Assembly (NCBI GenBank): GCA_964496275.1
Contig: CAZBYL010000015.1
Coordinates: 1 to 43,606, forward strand
DNA: 43,606 nucleotides
Reading direction: 5' to 3'
Origin: CAZBYL01 sp964496275
GTDB lineage: Bacteria > Synergistota > Synergistia > Synergistales > Synergistaceae
A program made the translations under genes and the position numbers. This document shows, one piece after another, positions 7,635 to 16,234 of this stretch (the first letter of the stretch is position 1; each line of letters starts with the position of its first letter). The notes under the pieces are model-generated. The model ran no database searches. It was not told the origin of the DNA and saw only the letters and a list, made by a program, of their open reading frames with translations.

Positions 7635-9148
7635 TTTTTAACTTCCCCCGGCTTCATAATATTTTTTACAACGTAGTCCATGTCTATGTTTTTTATCAGG
7701 TGCGATGCCAGGATGTCGTATGCTTTTTCTTTGGCCGAAGTTGTGTCTGAGGCTTCCTGTTCCGGAAGGCCTTTGGCGCGTCTTATGCCGTTGAGCCATT
7801 CGTTTCTGAATTTATCGTTGTGGAACGCGTTGTGAAGGTAGCTTCCCGCTGTTTTAAGTTCTCTGTCCGCAGCTCCGTCCTCTTTCCCGTCCAGTTCAAA
7901 CAGGGGGTAGTATCCCTCTTTGGCGGCGTTGAATTTTGTCTCTCCGAAGTGTATTTCATAGCCGCGCACAGGGAGTTCGTTTTGGAAGTATGGGTGGACT
8001 GTTTTTCCGCTTTTTTTCTTTGTTACCTTTGTACCGGCAAAGGATGTCGTTACGGGGAGCAGACCGAGCCCCTCTATTTCCGGCAGGATTTCGTTGTCTT
8101 TGAAGTTCGGGTCGAGTATCTGTTCTCCGAGCATCTGGTATCCGCCGCAGAGTCCGTAGACGTGTCCGCCCCGCGCGCTGAACTGTTTTATTTTGTCGGC
8201 AAGTCCGGAGTCTTTCAGATATTTCATGTCCAGCACGGTGCTTTTTGTTCCGGGAAGGATTATTGCGTCGAGAGTGTCAAACTTTGTGGATTCGTCTGTC
8301 TCCGTTATCATGACGTCAGGTTCAAAGCAGAAAGCTTCGATGTCCGTGTGATTTGATACACGCGGAAATTTGACCACACCGATGTTGAGCGATGCGCCGA
8401 GTTCGCTTCCCGGTTTTTTATTCCAGTTGATGCTCATGACGTCTTCGCCTTCGATGAGTATGTCGTTAATCCAAGGCATTACTCCGAGCACCTTGACCCC
8501 TGTTTTTTCTTCCGTGAGTGTTATCGCGTCTTGAAAGAGCGATATGTCGCCGCGGAATTTGTTGAAGATTATGCCTTTGACTCGCTCTCTGTCCTCTCCG
8601 AGAAGTTCGAGCGTGCCGACCACGGACGCTATTGCTCCGCCTCGGTCTACGTCCGTGACGAGTATTACCGGTATGTCCGCCTCTTTGGCGACCCTCATGT
8701 TGACTATTTCCGCGCTGTTTAGGTTTATCTCCGCAGGGCTTCCCGCGCCTTCGGATACTATGAGGTCAAAATTTTTGTCTATGTGCGCCAGAGCTTCGCG
8801 CAGTGTCTCAAGGCCCTTGCTCATTGTGAAGGTTCTGTAATAATTTTTGTCGCACGGAGCGTCGTAGACTTTTCCGTTCAGGACTATTTCCGACGAGGTG
8901 TCTTTGCGCGGCTTCAGCAGTATGGGATTCATAAACACCTTTGCCTCTGTCCGCGCCGCCTCGGCCTGAACCCCCTGTGCACGTCCCATCTCGAGACCGT
9001 CCTCCGTTACGTAGGAGTTGTTTGACATGTTTTGCGATTTGAAGGGACAGACGCTGTATCCCATATCGGAAAATACGCGGCAAAGCGCCGTTACGATAAA
9101 ACTTTTGCCGCTGTCGCTGCTTGTTCCCTGAACCATTATTCCCCTCAT
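7631..9148 (-). CDS. cbiP: Adenosylcobyric acid synthase (glutamine-hydrolysing)
   Basis: A 505-residue CbiP/CobQ enzyme that amidates the b, d, e and g side chains of adenosylcobyrinate diamide. The P-loop (GTSSDSGKS, 8-16) is followed by the KSQNMSNNSYV motif typical of CbiP. The glutamine amidotransferase domain has Cys334 in GLCGGYQML, and EIHFGET supplies the region before the catalytic His. An alternative start four codons in (ATG 9136, behind GAGGGG) would shorten it slightly. It sits between cobO and cbiA in the riboswitch operon. Confidence 0.95.
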   Translation of the reverse strand: MRGIMVQGTSSDSGKSFIVTALCRVFSDMGYSVCPFKSQNMSNNSYVTEDGLEMGRAQGVQAEAARTEAKVFMNPILLKPRKDTSSEIVLNGKVYDAPCDKNYYRTFTMSKGLETLREALAHIDKNFDLIVSEGAGSPAEINLNSAEIVNMRVAKEADIPVILVTDVDRGGAIASVVGTLELLGEDRERVKGIIFNKFRGDISLFQDAITLTEEKTGVKVLGVMPWINDILIEGEDVMSINWNKKPGSELGASLNIGVVKFPRVSNHTDIEAFCFEPDVMITETDESTKFDTLDAIILPGTKSTVLDMKYLKDSGLADKIKQFSARGGHVYGLCGGYQMLGEQILDPNFKDNEILPEIEGLGLLPVTTSFAGTKVTKKKSGKTVHPYFQNELPVRGYEIHFGETKFNAAKEGYYPLFELDGKEDGAADRELKTAGSYLHNAFHNDKFRNEWLNGIRRAKGLPEQEASDTTSAKEKAYDILASHLIKNIDMDYVVKNIMKPGEVKK

Positions 9149-9169
9149 GGGAGATCACCCCTTGTGCTT

Positions 9170-9679
9170 TTAATACTCTATTCCCTCTCTTGCCGGAACG
9201 CCGTTTCTAAAGTAATGTTTTACAGGCTCCATCGCGGTCACCAAGTCAGCCGCGTCCGTCAGAGCCTTTGGGGCGTTTCTCCCCGTGAGAATAACTTCGG
9301 TGTTCTCCGCTCTTTCAAGCAGAAGGGCGAGAACTTCCTCCTCCGATACGCATTTGTAATGTATTGCCGCCATTATTTCGTCAAGTATCATGAGCTGCGG
9401 CGGGTTTTCCTTCATTATTTTTGATGCGGCTTCGAGCAGAGGGCACGGAGCCGCGCATGGGGAGCTTCCTCTGCCGCGTGGACAGTGAATCACCTCAAGA
9501 CCGATTTTTTCGGCCTCCATGTGCTCTCCGCACCTTACTCTTTTCTGAAACTGTATCACAATGACGGAGTGCCCGTAGCCCATGGCTCTGAATGCGGCTC
9601 CGAACGCCGCTGTTGTCTTNNNNNNNNNNGTCTTGCCTTTGCCGTTTCCCGTGTAGATTTGTACCTTGCCCTCTCTCAT
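9170..9679 (-). CDS. cobO: Corrinoid adenosyltransferase (BtuR/CobO type), interrupted by assembly gap
   Basis: It transfers the adenosyl group from ATP to reduced cob(I)yrinate diamide. The N-terminus reads GKVQIYTGNGKGK, the BtuR P-loop, then ten N, then KTTAAFGAAFRAMGYG. LMILDEIMAA (Walker B-like) and ILTGRNAP fit the family. The base string AAGAC occurs on both sides of the gap. Merging it restores GNGKGKTTAA, the normal family sequence, so the gene is probably intact and the gap artificial. Corrected length would be about 164 residues. Confidence 0.93.
   Translation of the reverse strand: MREGKVQIYTGNGKGKXXXXKTTAAFGAAFRAMGYGHSVIVIQFQKRVRCGEHMEAEKIGLEVIHCPRGRGSSPCAAPCPLLEAASKIMKENPPQLMILDEIMAAIHYKCVSEEEVLALLLERAENTEVILTGRNAPKALTDAADLVTAMEPVKHYFRNGVPAREGIEY
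9620..9629. other. Assembly gap (10 N) inside cobO
   Basis: Ten N separate two copies of GTCTT on the plus strand. This looks like two contig ends overlapping by 5 bp that were joined by a fixed-size gap rather than merged. Confidence 0.95.
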
Positions 9680-9684
9680 GGCTC

Positions 9685-10956
9685 TTAGAATATTTTTCCC
9701 GCTGCTTCTATGAAATATTGGATGTCATCTTCTGTGTGAGCCGCGCTGATGAAGAGAGCTTCAAACTGCGACGGAGCGACTATTATTCCTCTTTCGCGCA
9801 GTCCGTTCCAATATTTGGCGTACAGAGCCGTGTCTGATGTCTTTGCGTCGTCATAGCTCACTACCTCTTTGTCTGTGAAAAAGAGTGTGGCTAGTGAGCC
9901 TATGCCCTGTGCCTGTACGGGGATTCCTGCTTTGCCGAAAGTCTCCTTCAATCCTGTACGGAGCATTGCCGCGAGTTTTTCGGTTCTTGTGTATATCTCC
10001 GGTGTCTCTTTCAATATTTTAAGCGCGGTGAGTCCCGCCGCCATCGCGATAGGGTTGCCGGAGAGCGTCCCTGCCTGATAGATGGGGCCGAGCGGCGCAA
10101 TGCACGACATAATGTCTCTTCTTCCTCCGTATGCTCCGACGGGAAGCCCTCCGCCTATTATTTTACCGAATGTGGAGAGGTCGGGGGATATGCCGAAGTA
10201 TGAGGAAGCGCAGCCGATGCCGAGACGAAAGCCCGTTATCACTTCGTCAAATATCAGGAGCGAACCATATTTTGCCGTTATCTCGCGCACTCCCGCCAGG
10301 AAGCCCTCTTTCGGAGGCACGACTCCCATGTTTGCCGCGACAGGCTCTATTATCACGGCCGCGATTTTTTCTCCGTGGACTGCGAATATTTCTTCGAGAG
10401 CCGCAAGGTCATTGTAGCGGCAGGTGAGTGTGGAAGCCGCTGTATCCTTCGTCACTCCCGCGCTGTCGGGCTGTCCCGCCGTGGCGAGTCCCGAGCCCGC
10501 CTTTACGAGCATACTGTCCGAGTGTCCGTGGTAGCAGCCCTCAAACTTTACCAGCAGCTCTCTTCCCGTAAATCCGCGTGCCGCGCGAACTGCGCTGAGC
10601 ACGGCCTCCGTGCCGGAAGATACCATGCGCACCATCTCCACCGACGGCACGAGAGATGTGACGAGCTCCGCCATCTCAACCTCCATTGCTGTGGGCAGGC
10701 CGTAGCTTGTGCCGTTCTCCGCCGCTTTTCTGACAGCTTCGACAATGGCGGGGTGAGCGTGTCCCAGCATCATGGGACCCCATGAACCTATGTAGTCTGT
10801 GTATCTGTTCCCGTCCTCGTCAAAAATATATTTGCCGGACGCTCTGTTTATAAATATGGGAGATGTTCCGACGCTTCTGAATGCGCGAACGGGGCTGTTT
10901 ACTCCGCCCGGCATAACCTTTTCCGCTCTTGCAAAAAATTCTTCAGACCTTGTCAT
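9685..10956 (-). CDS. hemL: Glutamate-1-semialdehyde 2,1-aminomutase
   Basis: A 423-residue PLP enzyme that converts glutamate-1-semialdehyde to 5-aminolevulinate, the second step of the C5 route. The PLP lysine is K265 in STFGKIIGGGLPVGAYGG. GGVNSPVRAF near the N-terminus and the GCYHGHSD block are HemL hallmarks. The start is set at ATG 10956, ten nt behind GGAGG; the upstream in-frame ATG contains that site. The ATG shares one base with the hemB stop (TAATG), so translation is coupled. Its place in the B12 operon suggests dedicated supply of aminolevulinate. Confidence 0.96.
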   Translation of the reverse strand: MTRSEEFFARAEKVMPGGVNSPVRAFRSVGTSPIFINRASGKYIFDEDGNRYTDYIGSWGPMMLGHAHPAIVEAVRKAAENGTSYGLPTAMEVEMAELVTSLVPSVEMVRMVSSGTEAVLSAVRAARGFTGRELLVKFEGCYHGHSDSMLVKAGSGLATAGQPDSAGVTKDTAASTLTCRYNDLAALEEIFAVHGEKIAAVIIEPVAANMGVVPPKEGFLAGVREITAKYGSLLIFDEVITGFRLGIGCASSYFGISPDLSTFGKIIGGGLPVGAYGGRRDIMSCIAPLGPIYQAGTLSGNPIAMAAGLTALKILKETPEIYTRTEKLAAMLRTGLKETFGKAGIPVQAQGIGSLATLFFTDKEVVSYDDAKTSDTALYAKYWNGLRERGIIVAPSQFEALFISAAHTEDDIQYFIEAAGKIF

Positions 10957-11930
10957 TATAGTTTGCCCTCCTTCATCCATTTTGCGAGTTCAAGCGAGAA
11001 GTATGTGACGATGATATCCGCTCCGCCGCGCGCCAAACATATCGCGGCCTCGGAGACGGTCCTCTCTTCGTCGAGCCATCCGTTTGCCGCAGCCGCCTTT
11101 ATCATGGAGTATTCGCCGCTCACGCAGTACGCGCCTACGGGAACTTCGCTTGCTTCCTTGACTGCGTGGAGAACGTCAAGATAGGGAAGTCCCGGTTTTA
11201 CCATGATCATGTCGGCTCCCTCTTCTATGTCCAGCAGAGCCTCTCTTATCCCCTCGCGTTTGTTGCGCGGGTCCATCTGGTAGCTCTTTCTGTCTCCGAA
11301 CGACGGAGCCGAGCCCGCTGCTTCGCGAAAGGGGCCGTAAAACGCCGATGCGTACTTCACTGCGTATGAGAATACGATTTTATCTTCCATTCCTGCGGCA
11401 TCAAGGGCGCGGCGTATCGCGCCGACTCGTCCGTCCATCATGTCTGACGGAGCTACGACATCCGCACCTGCCGCAGCCTGAGCCACAGCGGTTTTTGCCA
11501 GAAGCTCCAGTGTCGGGTCGTTGTCCACGGTGTTGCCTTTGAGGACTCCGCAATGTCCGTGAGAGGTGTATTCGCACATACATACGTCGCCCATGAAGGT
11601 TATTTCCGGAAAGGCTTTTTTGCCCGTCCGCAATGCTTCCTGAATGACTCCGTGGTCATGGTATGCCTGGCTTCCGCACTCGTCCTTATGTTCGGGGATT
11701 CCGAAGAGCAGAACGGAGCTGACTCCGGCTTTGGCTGTCTCCTCAAGAATGTAGGGAAGTGTGTCGGGGCTGTAGCGCTTCTGTCCCGGCATTGCCGGAA
11801 TTTCTTCGATTATGTTTTTGCCCTCGCGGACGAAAATGGGGTAGACCAGCATTGATGGGGCAAGTCTGGTCTCCGCAACCATATTTCTTATATTCTGCGT
11901 CTCTCTGAGCCGTCTCGGTCTTATGATCAT
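10956..11930 (-). CDS. hemB: Porphobilinogen synthase (5-aminolevulinate dehydratase)
   Basis: A 324-residue enzyme condensing two aminolevulinates to porphobilinogen. Active-site lysines are visible at K192 (SYAVKYASAFYGPF) and K245 (MVKPGLPYLD). A cysteine triad (C117, C119, C127 in the VCMCEYTSHGHC region) marks the zinc-dependent class. The gene abuts the cobA-hemD fusion without any gap and overlaps hemL by one base. Confidence 0.97.
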   Translation of the reverse strand: MIIRPRRLRETQNIRNMVAETRLAPSMLVYPIFVREGKNIIEEIPAMPGQKRYSPDTLPYILEETAKAGVSSVLLFGIPEHKDECGSQAYHDHGVIQEALRTGKKAFPEITFMGDVCMCEYTSHGHCGVLKGNTVDNDPTLELLAKTAVAQAAAGADVVAPSDMMDGRVGAIRRALDAAGMEDKIVFSYAVKYASAFYGPFREAAGSAPSFGDRKSYQMDPRNKREGIREALLDIEEGADMIMVKPGLPYLDVLHAVKEASEVPVGAYCVSGEYSMIKAAAANGWLDEERTVSEAAICLARGGADIIVTYFSLELAKWMKEGKL

Positions 11931-13379
11931 CTATATCTCCTCCAATGTGTCTATAAGGGCTTCTATCGTGGCTTTTTTTGCAGTCTTTATATTTTTATAA
12001 CCCAGCCTTGCAGCCTCTTCCGCAGTTTGGCGTCCGATGCAGCATGTGTATTTCGGGTATGTGTCGGGACATGCCTGTTTGAAGCCGCGCACAGATGACG
12101 CACTGGTGAAGAGCACCGCATCGGCGGAAGTCGGAGTGAAGAAGCTTGTCTCGTAATGGGTTTCGTACAGTGTATGCTCTTTGAAATCCGCACTGGCTTT
12201 GCTGAGGCAGTTTGTGAGTTCGGGCGAACCCTCTTCCGCGCGGAAGAGAAGTATTTTTTCCCCTGCTGCGATTTTCAGCAGACCCTGTGCCATGGATATT
12301 CCGTCATATACATCGGGGATATAATCCACGGACAGCCCGCGCTCTTCAAGTGCGTCCGCCGTTGTGCGTCCTATTGCCGCTATCTTCGCGCCGCCGATGC
12401 TTCTGATGTCTTTTTTCTCTTCGTGTAAGAGCTCAAACAGAGACTCCACTCCTGTTACGCTTGTAAATCCTATCCAGTTCCAGCCGCCGAGTTCCGGCAG
12501 GGGGGAGTGAATTGTCTCTGTGGCGATGCAGGGGAACTCTATAACTTCCGCTCCCTTGTCGCGCAGCATCTTTGAAATTTTGCCGGCTCTCTTTCGAGGG
12601 CGCGTTATTATGACTTTCTTTCCCGACAGGGGAAGGAATTTCTTCCACTCAAACCTCTCTCCCAAGGCGGCTGTCTCTCCCACCATTATGATTGCGGGCG
12701 AGTGCAGCCCCTCCTTTACGCATATAGCTTCAAAAGTTCCGAGCGTGCCCTCTATTCTTCTCTGGCGCGCAGTCGTGCCGTTTTCCACTGCCGCAGCGGG
12801 AGTATCCTTTGACATTGCGTTCTTTATAAGGGCATCGCATATTTGGGGAACGGAAGATGCGCCCATGAGGAAAATAAGCGTGCCTCCGAGTGATGCGAGA
12901 GAGGCGTAGTCCGTGTCCGCGATTCCGCCCTCTTTTGTGTGAGCCGTGATTATGTGGAGCGACGCGGCAAGCCCTCTGTGAGTTACCGGTATTCCTGCGG
13001 CGGACGGAGCCGCGATTGCCGATGTTATGCCGGGAACCACTTCAAACTCGATGCCGTGCTTCAGCAGAGCTTCTATCTCTTCTCCGCCCCGTCCGAATAC
13101 GAAGGGGTCTCCGCCTTTGAGACGGAGAGTATTTTTCCCCGCGAGAGCTTCGCGCACCAGAATATTTTCAATCTCTTCCTGCGGGACGGGGTGACGCCCT
13201 CCCTCTTTGCCGACGTTTATCTTTTCCGTTCTCTCAGGTATGAGGGACAAAATGCCCTCGCCCACGAGTTTGTCGAATACCACAACGTCTGCTTCGTCAA
13301 TAAGCTCTCTGCCGCGCAGAGTTATAAGACCGGGGTCGCCCGGCCCTGCGCCTACGAGCCACACCTTTCCGACGGACAT
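11931..13379 (-). CDS. cobA-hemD: Fused uroporphyrinogen-III C-methyltransferase / uroporphyrinogen-III synthase (CobA-HemD)
   Basis: A 482-residue fusion. Residues 1 to about 245 are a SUMT/CobA methyltransferase (VGAGPGDPGLITLRG, LRLKGGDPFVFGRGGEE, PGITSAIAAP) that makes precorrin-2 from uroporphyrinogen III. Residues about 250-478 are uroporphyrinogen-III synthase (HemD; KKVIITRPR start, GFTSVTGVESLF, FTSASSVRGF). One chain thus makes uroporphyrinogen III and methylates it at once. The same fusion is known in several Firmicutes, Chlorobi and Synergistota. It overlaps hemC by one base and abuts hemB. Confidence 0.95.
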   Translation of the reverse strand: MSVGKVWLVGAGPGDPGLITLRGRELIDEADVVVFDKLVGEGILSLIPERTEKINVGKEGGRHPVPQEEIENILVREALAGKNTLRLKGGDPFVFGRGGEEIEALLKHGIEFEVVPGITSAIAAPSAAGIPVTHRGLAASLHIITAHTKEGGIADTDYASLASLGGTLIFLMGASSVPQICDALIKNAMSKDTPAAAVENGTTARQRRIEGTLGTFEAICVKEGLHSPAIIMVGETAALGERFEWKKFLPLSGKKVIITRPRKRAGKISKMLRDKGAEVIEFPCIATETIHSPLPELGGWNWIGFTSVTGVESLFELLHEEKKDIRSIGGAKIAAIGRTTADALEERGLSVDYIPDVYDGISMAQGLLKIAAGEKILLFRAEEGSPELTNCLSKASADFKEHTLYETHYETSFFTPTSADAVLFTSASSVRGFKQACPDTYPKYTCCIGRQTAEEAARLGYKNIKTAKKATIEALIDTLEEI

Positions 13380-14272
13380 TACAGAACGCCCCCTTTGCTC
13401 AGCTTTTCCGCCAAACGAGCCGCTATTTCACGTGCGTCTCGGACACTTCCGCTCATCGTTCCCTTTTCAAAAATTCCCTTTTCCTCGTCCGCGTAAAAAC
13501 CGCGCAGCAGAATTTTATCGCCAGTCAGCTCGGCGTAAGCTCCCACGGGAGATGTGCAGCCTCCGCCGAGAGCCGCTGAGAAGGCTCTTTCGCAATTCGC
13601 GCAGATTTCCGTCTCACTGTCCCGCAGCGCGTCAAGGTAGGAGTAGTCCTCGCCTTCGCGCCCCTGACACGCGAGAACACCCTGCCCCGGAGCCGGTACC
13701 ATCTCGTCAACGGAAAGCCGCCTCTGTATTCTGCCTTCCAGGTCTATCCGTTTTAACCCTGCCGCAGCGAGCACGAGCATCGCGTAGCCATGTTCGTCCA
13801 GCTTACGCAGACGGGTGATAACATTTCCGCGCACAGGCTCCACGGAGCGGTTCGGAAATATTTTTGATATTTGAAGCCTTCTGCGCGAGGAAGAGCACCC
13901 TATGGAACCTTCGGGAGCCTCGGTACAGTCGCGAGGAATCACCAACGCGTCCTCCGGGTCTCCTCTTTTGGCCATTGCCACTATGGGCAGGTCCCCGCCG
14001 CAGAGCATAGGCATGTCTTTCAAACTGTGAACGGCAATATCTATTCTCCCGTCCCTAAGAGCTTCCTCAAGCTCCTGCGTAAAAAGCCCCTTGATGCCGA
14101 ACTTGTCCGACGCTTCGGAAAAGGGCTTCATATTTCTGTCGCCCGTCGTCTCCATCGTCACAAGTTCCGCATCAAGCTCGGGGTGTGAGGACTTTAGAAT
14201 ATTTATCAATATATTTGTCTGTGCGACAGCCAAAAGACTTTTTCTGCTGCCGAAACGGATTACTCTCTTCAT
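13379..14272 (-). CDS. hemC: Hydroxymethylbilane synthase (porphobilinogen deaminase)
   Basis: A 297-residue enzyme polymerising four porphobilinogens into hydroxymethylbilane. The dipyrromethane cofactor would attach to Cys239 in LGGGCTSPVGAYAE. IRFGSRKSLLAVAQT, SLKDMP and the Arg-rich GCSSSRRRLQ segments are typical. The start at ATG 14272 follows AAGGAGAA by eight nt; a longer reading adds an Arg-rich run unlike the family. The ATG overlaps the stop of the CbiJ fusion gene by 3-4 bases. Confidence 0.96.
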   Translation of the reverse strand: MKRVIRFGSRKSLLAVAQTNILINILKSSHPELDAELVTMETTGDRNMKPFSEASDKFGIKGLFTQELEEALRDGRIDIAVHSLKDMPMLCGGDLPIVAMAKRGDPEDALVIPRDCTEAPEGSIGCSSSRRRLQISKIFPNRSVEPVRGNVITRLRKLDEHGYAMLVLAAAGLKRIDLEGRIQRRLSVDEMVPAPGQGVLACQGREGEDYSYLDALRDSETEICANCERAFSAALGGGCTSPVGAYAELTGDKILLRGFYADEEKGIFEKGTMSGSVRDAREIAARLAEKLSKGGVL

Positions 14273-15513
14273 ATTCGCTGTTCTCCTTCGTCTCCCTGTT
14301 CTTCCGCGCGCCCGCACTCTTTCGTCCATTTCGGGAGGAACTCCCTCAGTTTGTCCGCCAGCTTTTTCGCGAGAGCGGGGGAGAGCGCGCCTGCCGACAC
14401 GGAGACTGCCGTTTCATTTTCCGTTATAAGCGCGGGGAAGAAGTATGTGGATTCTCCCGCCGCATCGGCCACGCTTACGGGTATATTCCTCTTTCCCGCA
14501 TCAATGCCGATCTGTCTGTTTGCCTCTCTGTCGTTTGTCGCTGCGACAGCTATGAATATCCCGTCAAGGTCAGAGCTTTCATACTTTCTCTCTGCTATGT
14601 CAAAGGCTTCTGCCGCAAAACCTTCCGACAGCATGGGGCTCACCACTGTGACGTTCGCACCGCACTTTTTAAGAGTGAGAGCGCGCCTCAGCGCTATCTG
14701 CCCGCCGCCTGCGACAAGTGCGCGCCGCCCCTCAAGGTCTGTCCACATGGGAAACAGGGGAGGGCGGCCCGAGTTCAGAATGCGCCTTGCCCATAAAACA
14801 GCTTCCTTCACGGAATGACCATCATCTTTTGGGCGGCCTATAACAATGACTCGGACAGCGGATTTTTGCGCCGCTTTGAGCTTCTCTTTCATACCGCCCG
14901 CGTCTCCGCCGTCCTTTGTGACAATGAGGGAGGCTCTTGTCATAGAGATCATCTCTTCGTTCATAGCCTCGGAGAAGGGACCCTGCATCGCAATAATGTG
15001 TCCCGCGCTGAAGCCGAGAGCTTCGCACTCCGCTATGACGGAAGATGTGGGAAGCACCCTTGCGTAAAGTCTCTCTCTATAATTATTTACCAAAGTGAAG
15101 CAGTGAAGTTCCTTGCTCCCGACTGTAAGCAGCACATTGCCTTCCGTTGTGTCTATGAGACTTGCCGCTTCTGCGCAGCTCCCGACTCGCTCCGTGTCGC
15201 CGAACAGTTCCGTCTCTTTTCTCAGTACCCGCATAAGCGGTGTTCCCGTCTCATTTGCGGCTTTTTTTATGTTTTGCGTGACCTCGACTGCGTAAGGGTG
15301 AGTGGCGTCGATGATGCAGGCGACGTTTTTCTCCGCTATAACTCTCTTGATGGCGCAAGAGTCAAGACGTCCCGTCATGATTTCGGCTCCCGCCGCTTCG
15401 GAGGCAAGCTCCGCGCCGTACTCCGTAGCCGCAGAATAGAGGACGGGCAGAGAGTAGTTAAGAAGTTCCCGCGCTTCGGAGGTTCCGCCGAAAATCAGCA
15501 CAACGGGTCTCAT
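14269..15513 (-). CDS. cbiJ: Fused cobalt-precorrin-6A reductase (CbiJ/CobK) and precorrin-2 dehydrogenase (CysG N-terminal/Met8-like)
   Basis: A 414-residue fusion. Residues 1 to about 250 are CbiJ/CobK (VLIFGGTSEAREL, CIIDATHPYAVEVTQNI, LLTVGSKEL, VTKDGGDAGGMKEKL), the NADH-dependent reductase of precorrin-6A. After a short linker, residues about 257-400 are a Met8/CysG-type NAD-binding domain (LFPMWTDLEGRRALVAGGG, then VAATNDREANRQI) that oxidises precorrin-2 to sirohydrochlorin. The two activities lie at opposite ends of the ring-building sequence. No separate precorrin-2 dehydrogenase is seen, so the fused domain is probably the working one. Confidence 0.9.
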   Translation of the reverse strand: MRPVVLIFGGTSEARELLNYSLPVLYSAATEYGAELASEAAGAEIMTGRLDSCAIKRVIAEKNVACIIDATHPYAVEVTQNIKKAANETGTPLMRVLRKETELFGDTERVGSCAEAASLIDTTEGNVLLTVGSKELHCFTLVNNYRERLYARVLPTSSVIAECEALGFSAGHIIAMQGPFSEAMNEEMISMTRASLIVTKDGGDAGGMKEKLKAAQKSAVRVIVIGRPKDDGHSVKEAVLWARRILNSGRPPLFPMWTDLEGRRALVAGGGQIALRRALTLKKCGANVTVVSPMLSEGFAAEAFDIAERKYESSDLDGIFIAVAATNDREANRQIGIDAGKRNIPVSVADAAGESTYFFPALITENETAVSVSAGALSPALAKKLADKLREFLPKWTKECGRAEEQGDEGEQRI

Positions 15514-15514
15514 C

Positions 15515-16234
15515 TTAGATTCTGTAGCCCCTCGGCGTAACCATTTTCCCTGCGGAAAACTTTGTCGAGCTGTTCCCTATGATTACGGTGCAGAACATGT
15601 CGATGTTCTCTTCGGACACCTTATCCAGAGTCGTTATTCCGAATATCTCGCCTTCGCGGCCCGCATTGCGCACCCAACCGGCGGGAGTGCTGCCGCTCTT
15701 ATTTCTCATCAATATTTCGCAGGCCTTTTTCAAATTTTCGGGACGCCCTTTGCTTGCCGGATTGTAAAGGCAAACGATAAAGTCCGCGGCTCCCGCCGCT
15801 TCCAAACGCCGCTCAATAAGCTCCCACGGGGTGAGCAGGTCGCTTAGGCTTATCACGGCAAAGTCGTGCATAAGGGGCGCGCCCAGTACCGCCGCCGCAG
15901 TGCAGGCCGCCGTCATTCCCGGTACTATCTCTACTTCTGTTTTTCCTTCCGCTGTTTTAAGCATTATCCCTGCCATTCCATACACTCCCGGGTCGCCGCT
16001 TGAGACAAGCCCTACAGTCTGTCCCGCAAGCGAACGGTTCAGTGCGTCCGTGCAGCGAGCCGCCTCTCCCTTCATGGGCGAGGCAATCAGCTCCTTACGG
16101 CCCTGAAAATCTTCCTTTATCAGATCTATGTAGCCTTTGTATCCGATGATAACGTCGCACTTCTCAAGCGCGAGCAGCGCTCTTTCCGTCATTTGATCCC
16201 TTCTGCCGGGACCGAGGCCGACCACGTATATCAT
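15515..16234 (-). CDS. cbiH: Cobalt-precorrin-3B C17-methyltransferase
   Basis: A 239-residue SAM-dependent tetrapyrrole methylase that methylates C17 and drives ring contraction. VVGLGPGRRDQMTERA at the N-terminus, the VSSGDPGVYGMAG loop, EIVPGMTAACTAAA and FIVCLYNPASKGRP are CbiH/CobJ hallmarks. It is the plain CbiH form, without the Fe-S C-terminal extension of some CbiH60-type proteins. One base separates it from the CbiJ fusion gene, and it overlaps hemA by 4 bp. Confidence 0.94.
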   Translation of the reverse strand: MIYVVGLGPGRRDQMTERALLALEKCDVIIGYKGYIDLIKEDFQGRKELIASPMKGEAARCTDALNRSLAGQTVGLVSSGDPGVYGMAGIMLKTAEGKTEVEIVPGMTAACTAAAVLGAPLMHDFAVISLSDLLTPWELIERRLEAAGAADFIVCLYNPASKGRPENLKKACEILMRNKSGSTPAGWVRNAGREGEIFGITTLDKVSEENIDMFCTVIIGNSSTKFSAGKMVTPRGYRI

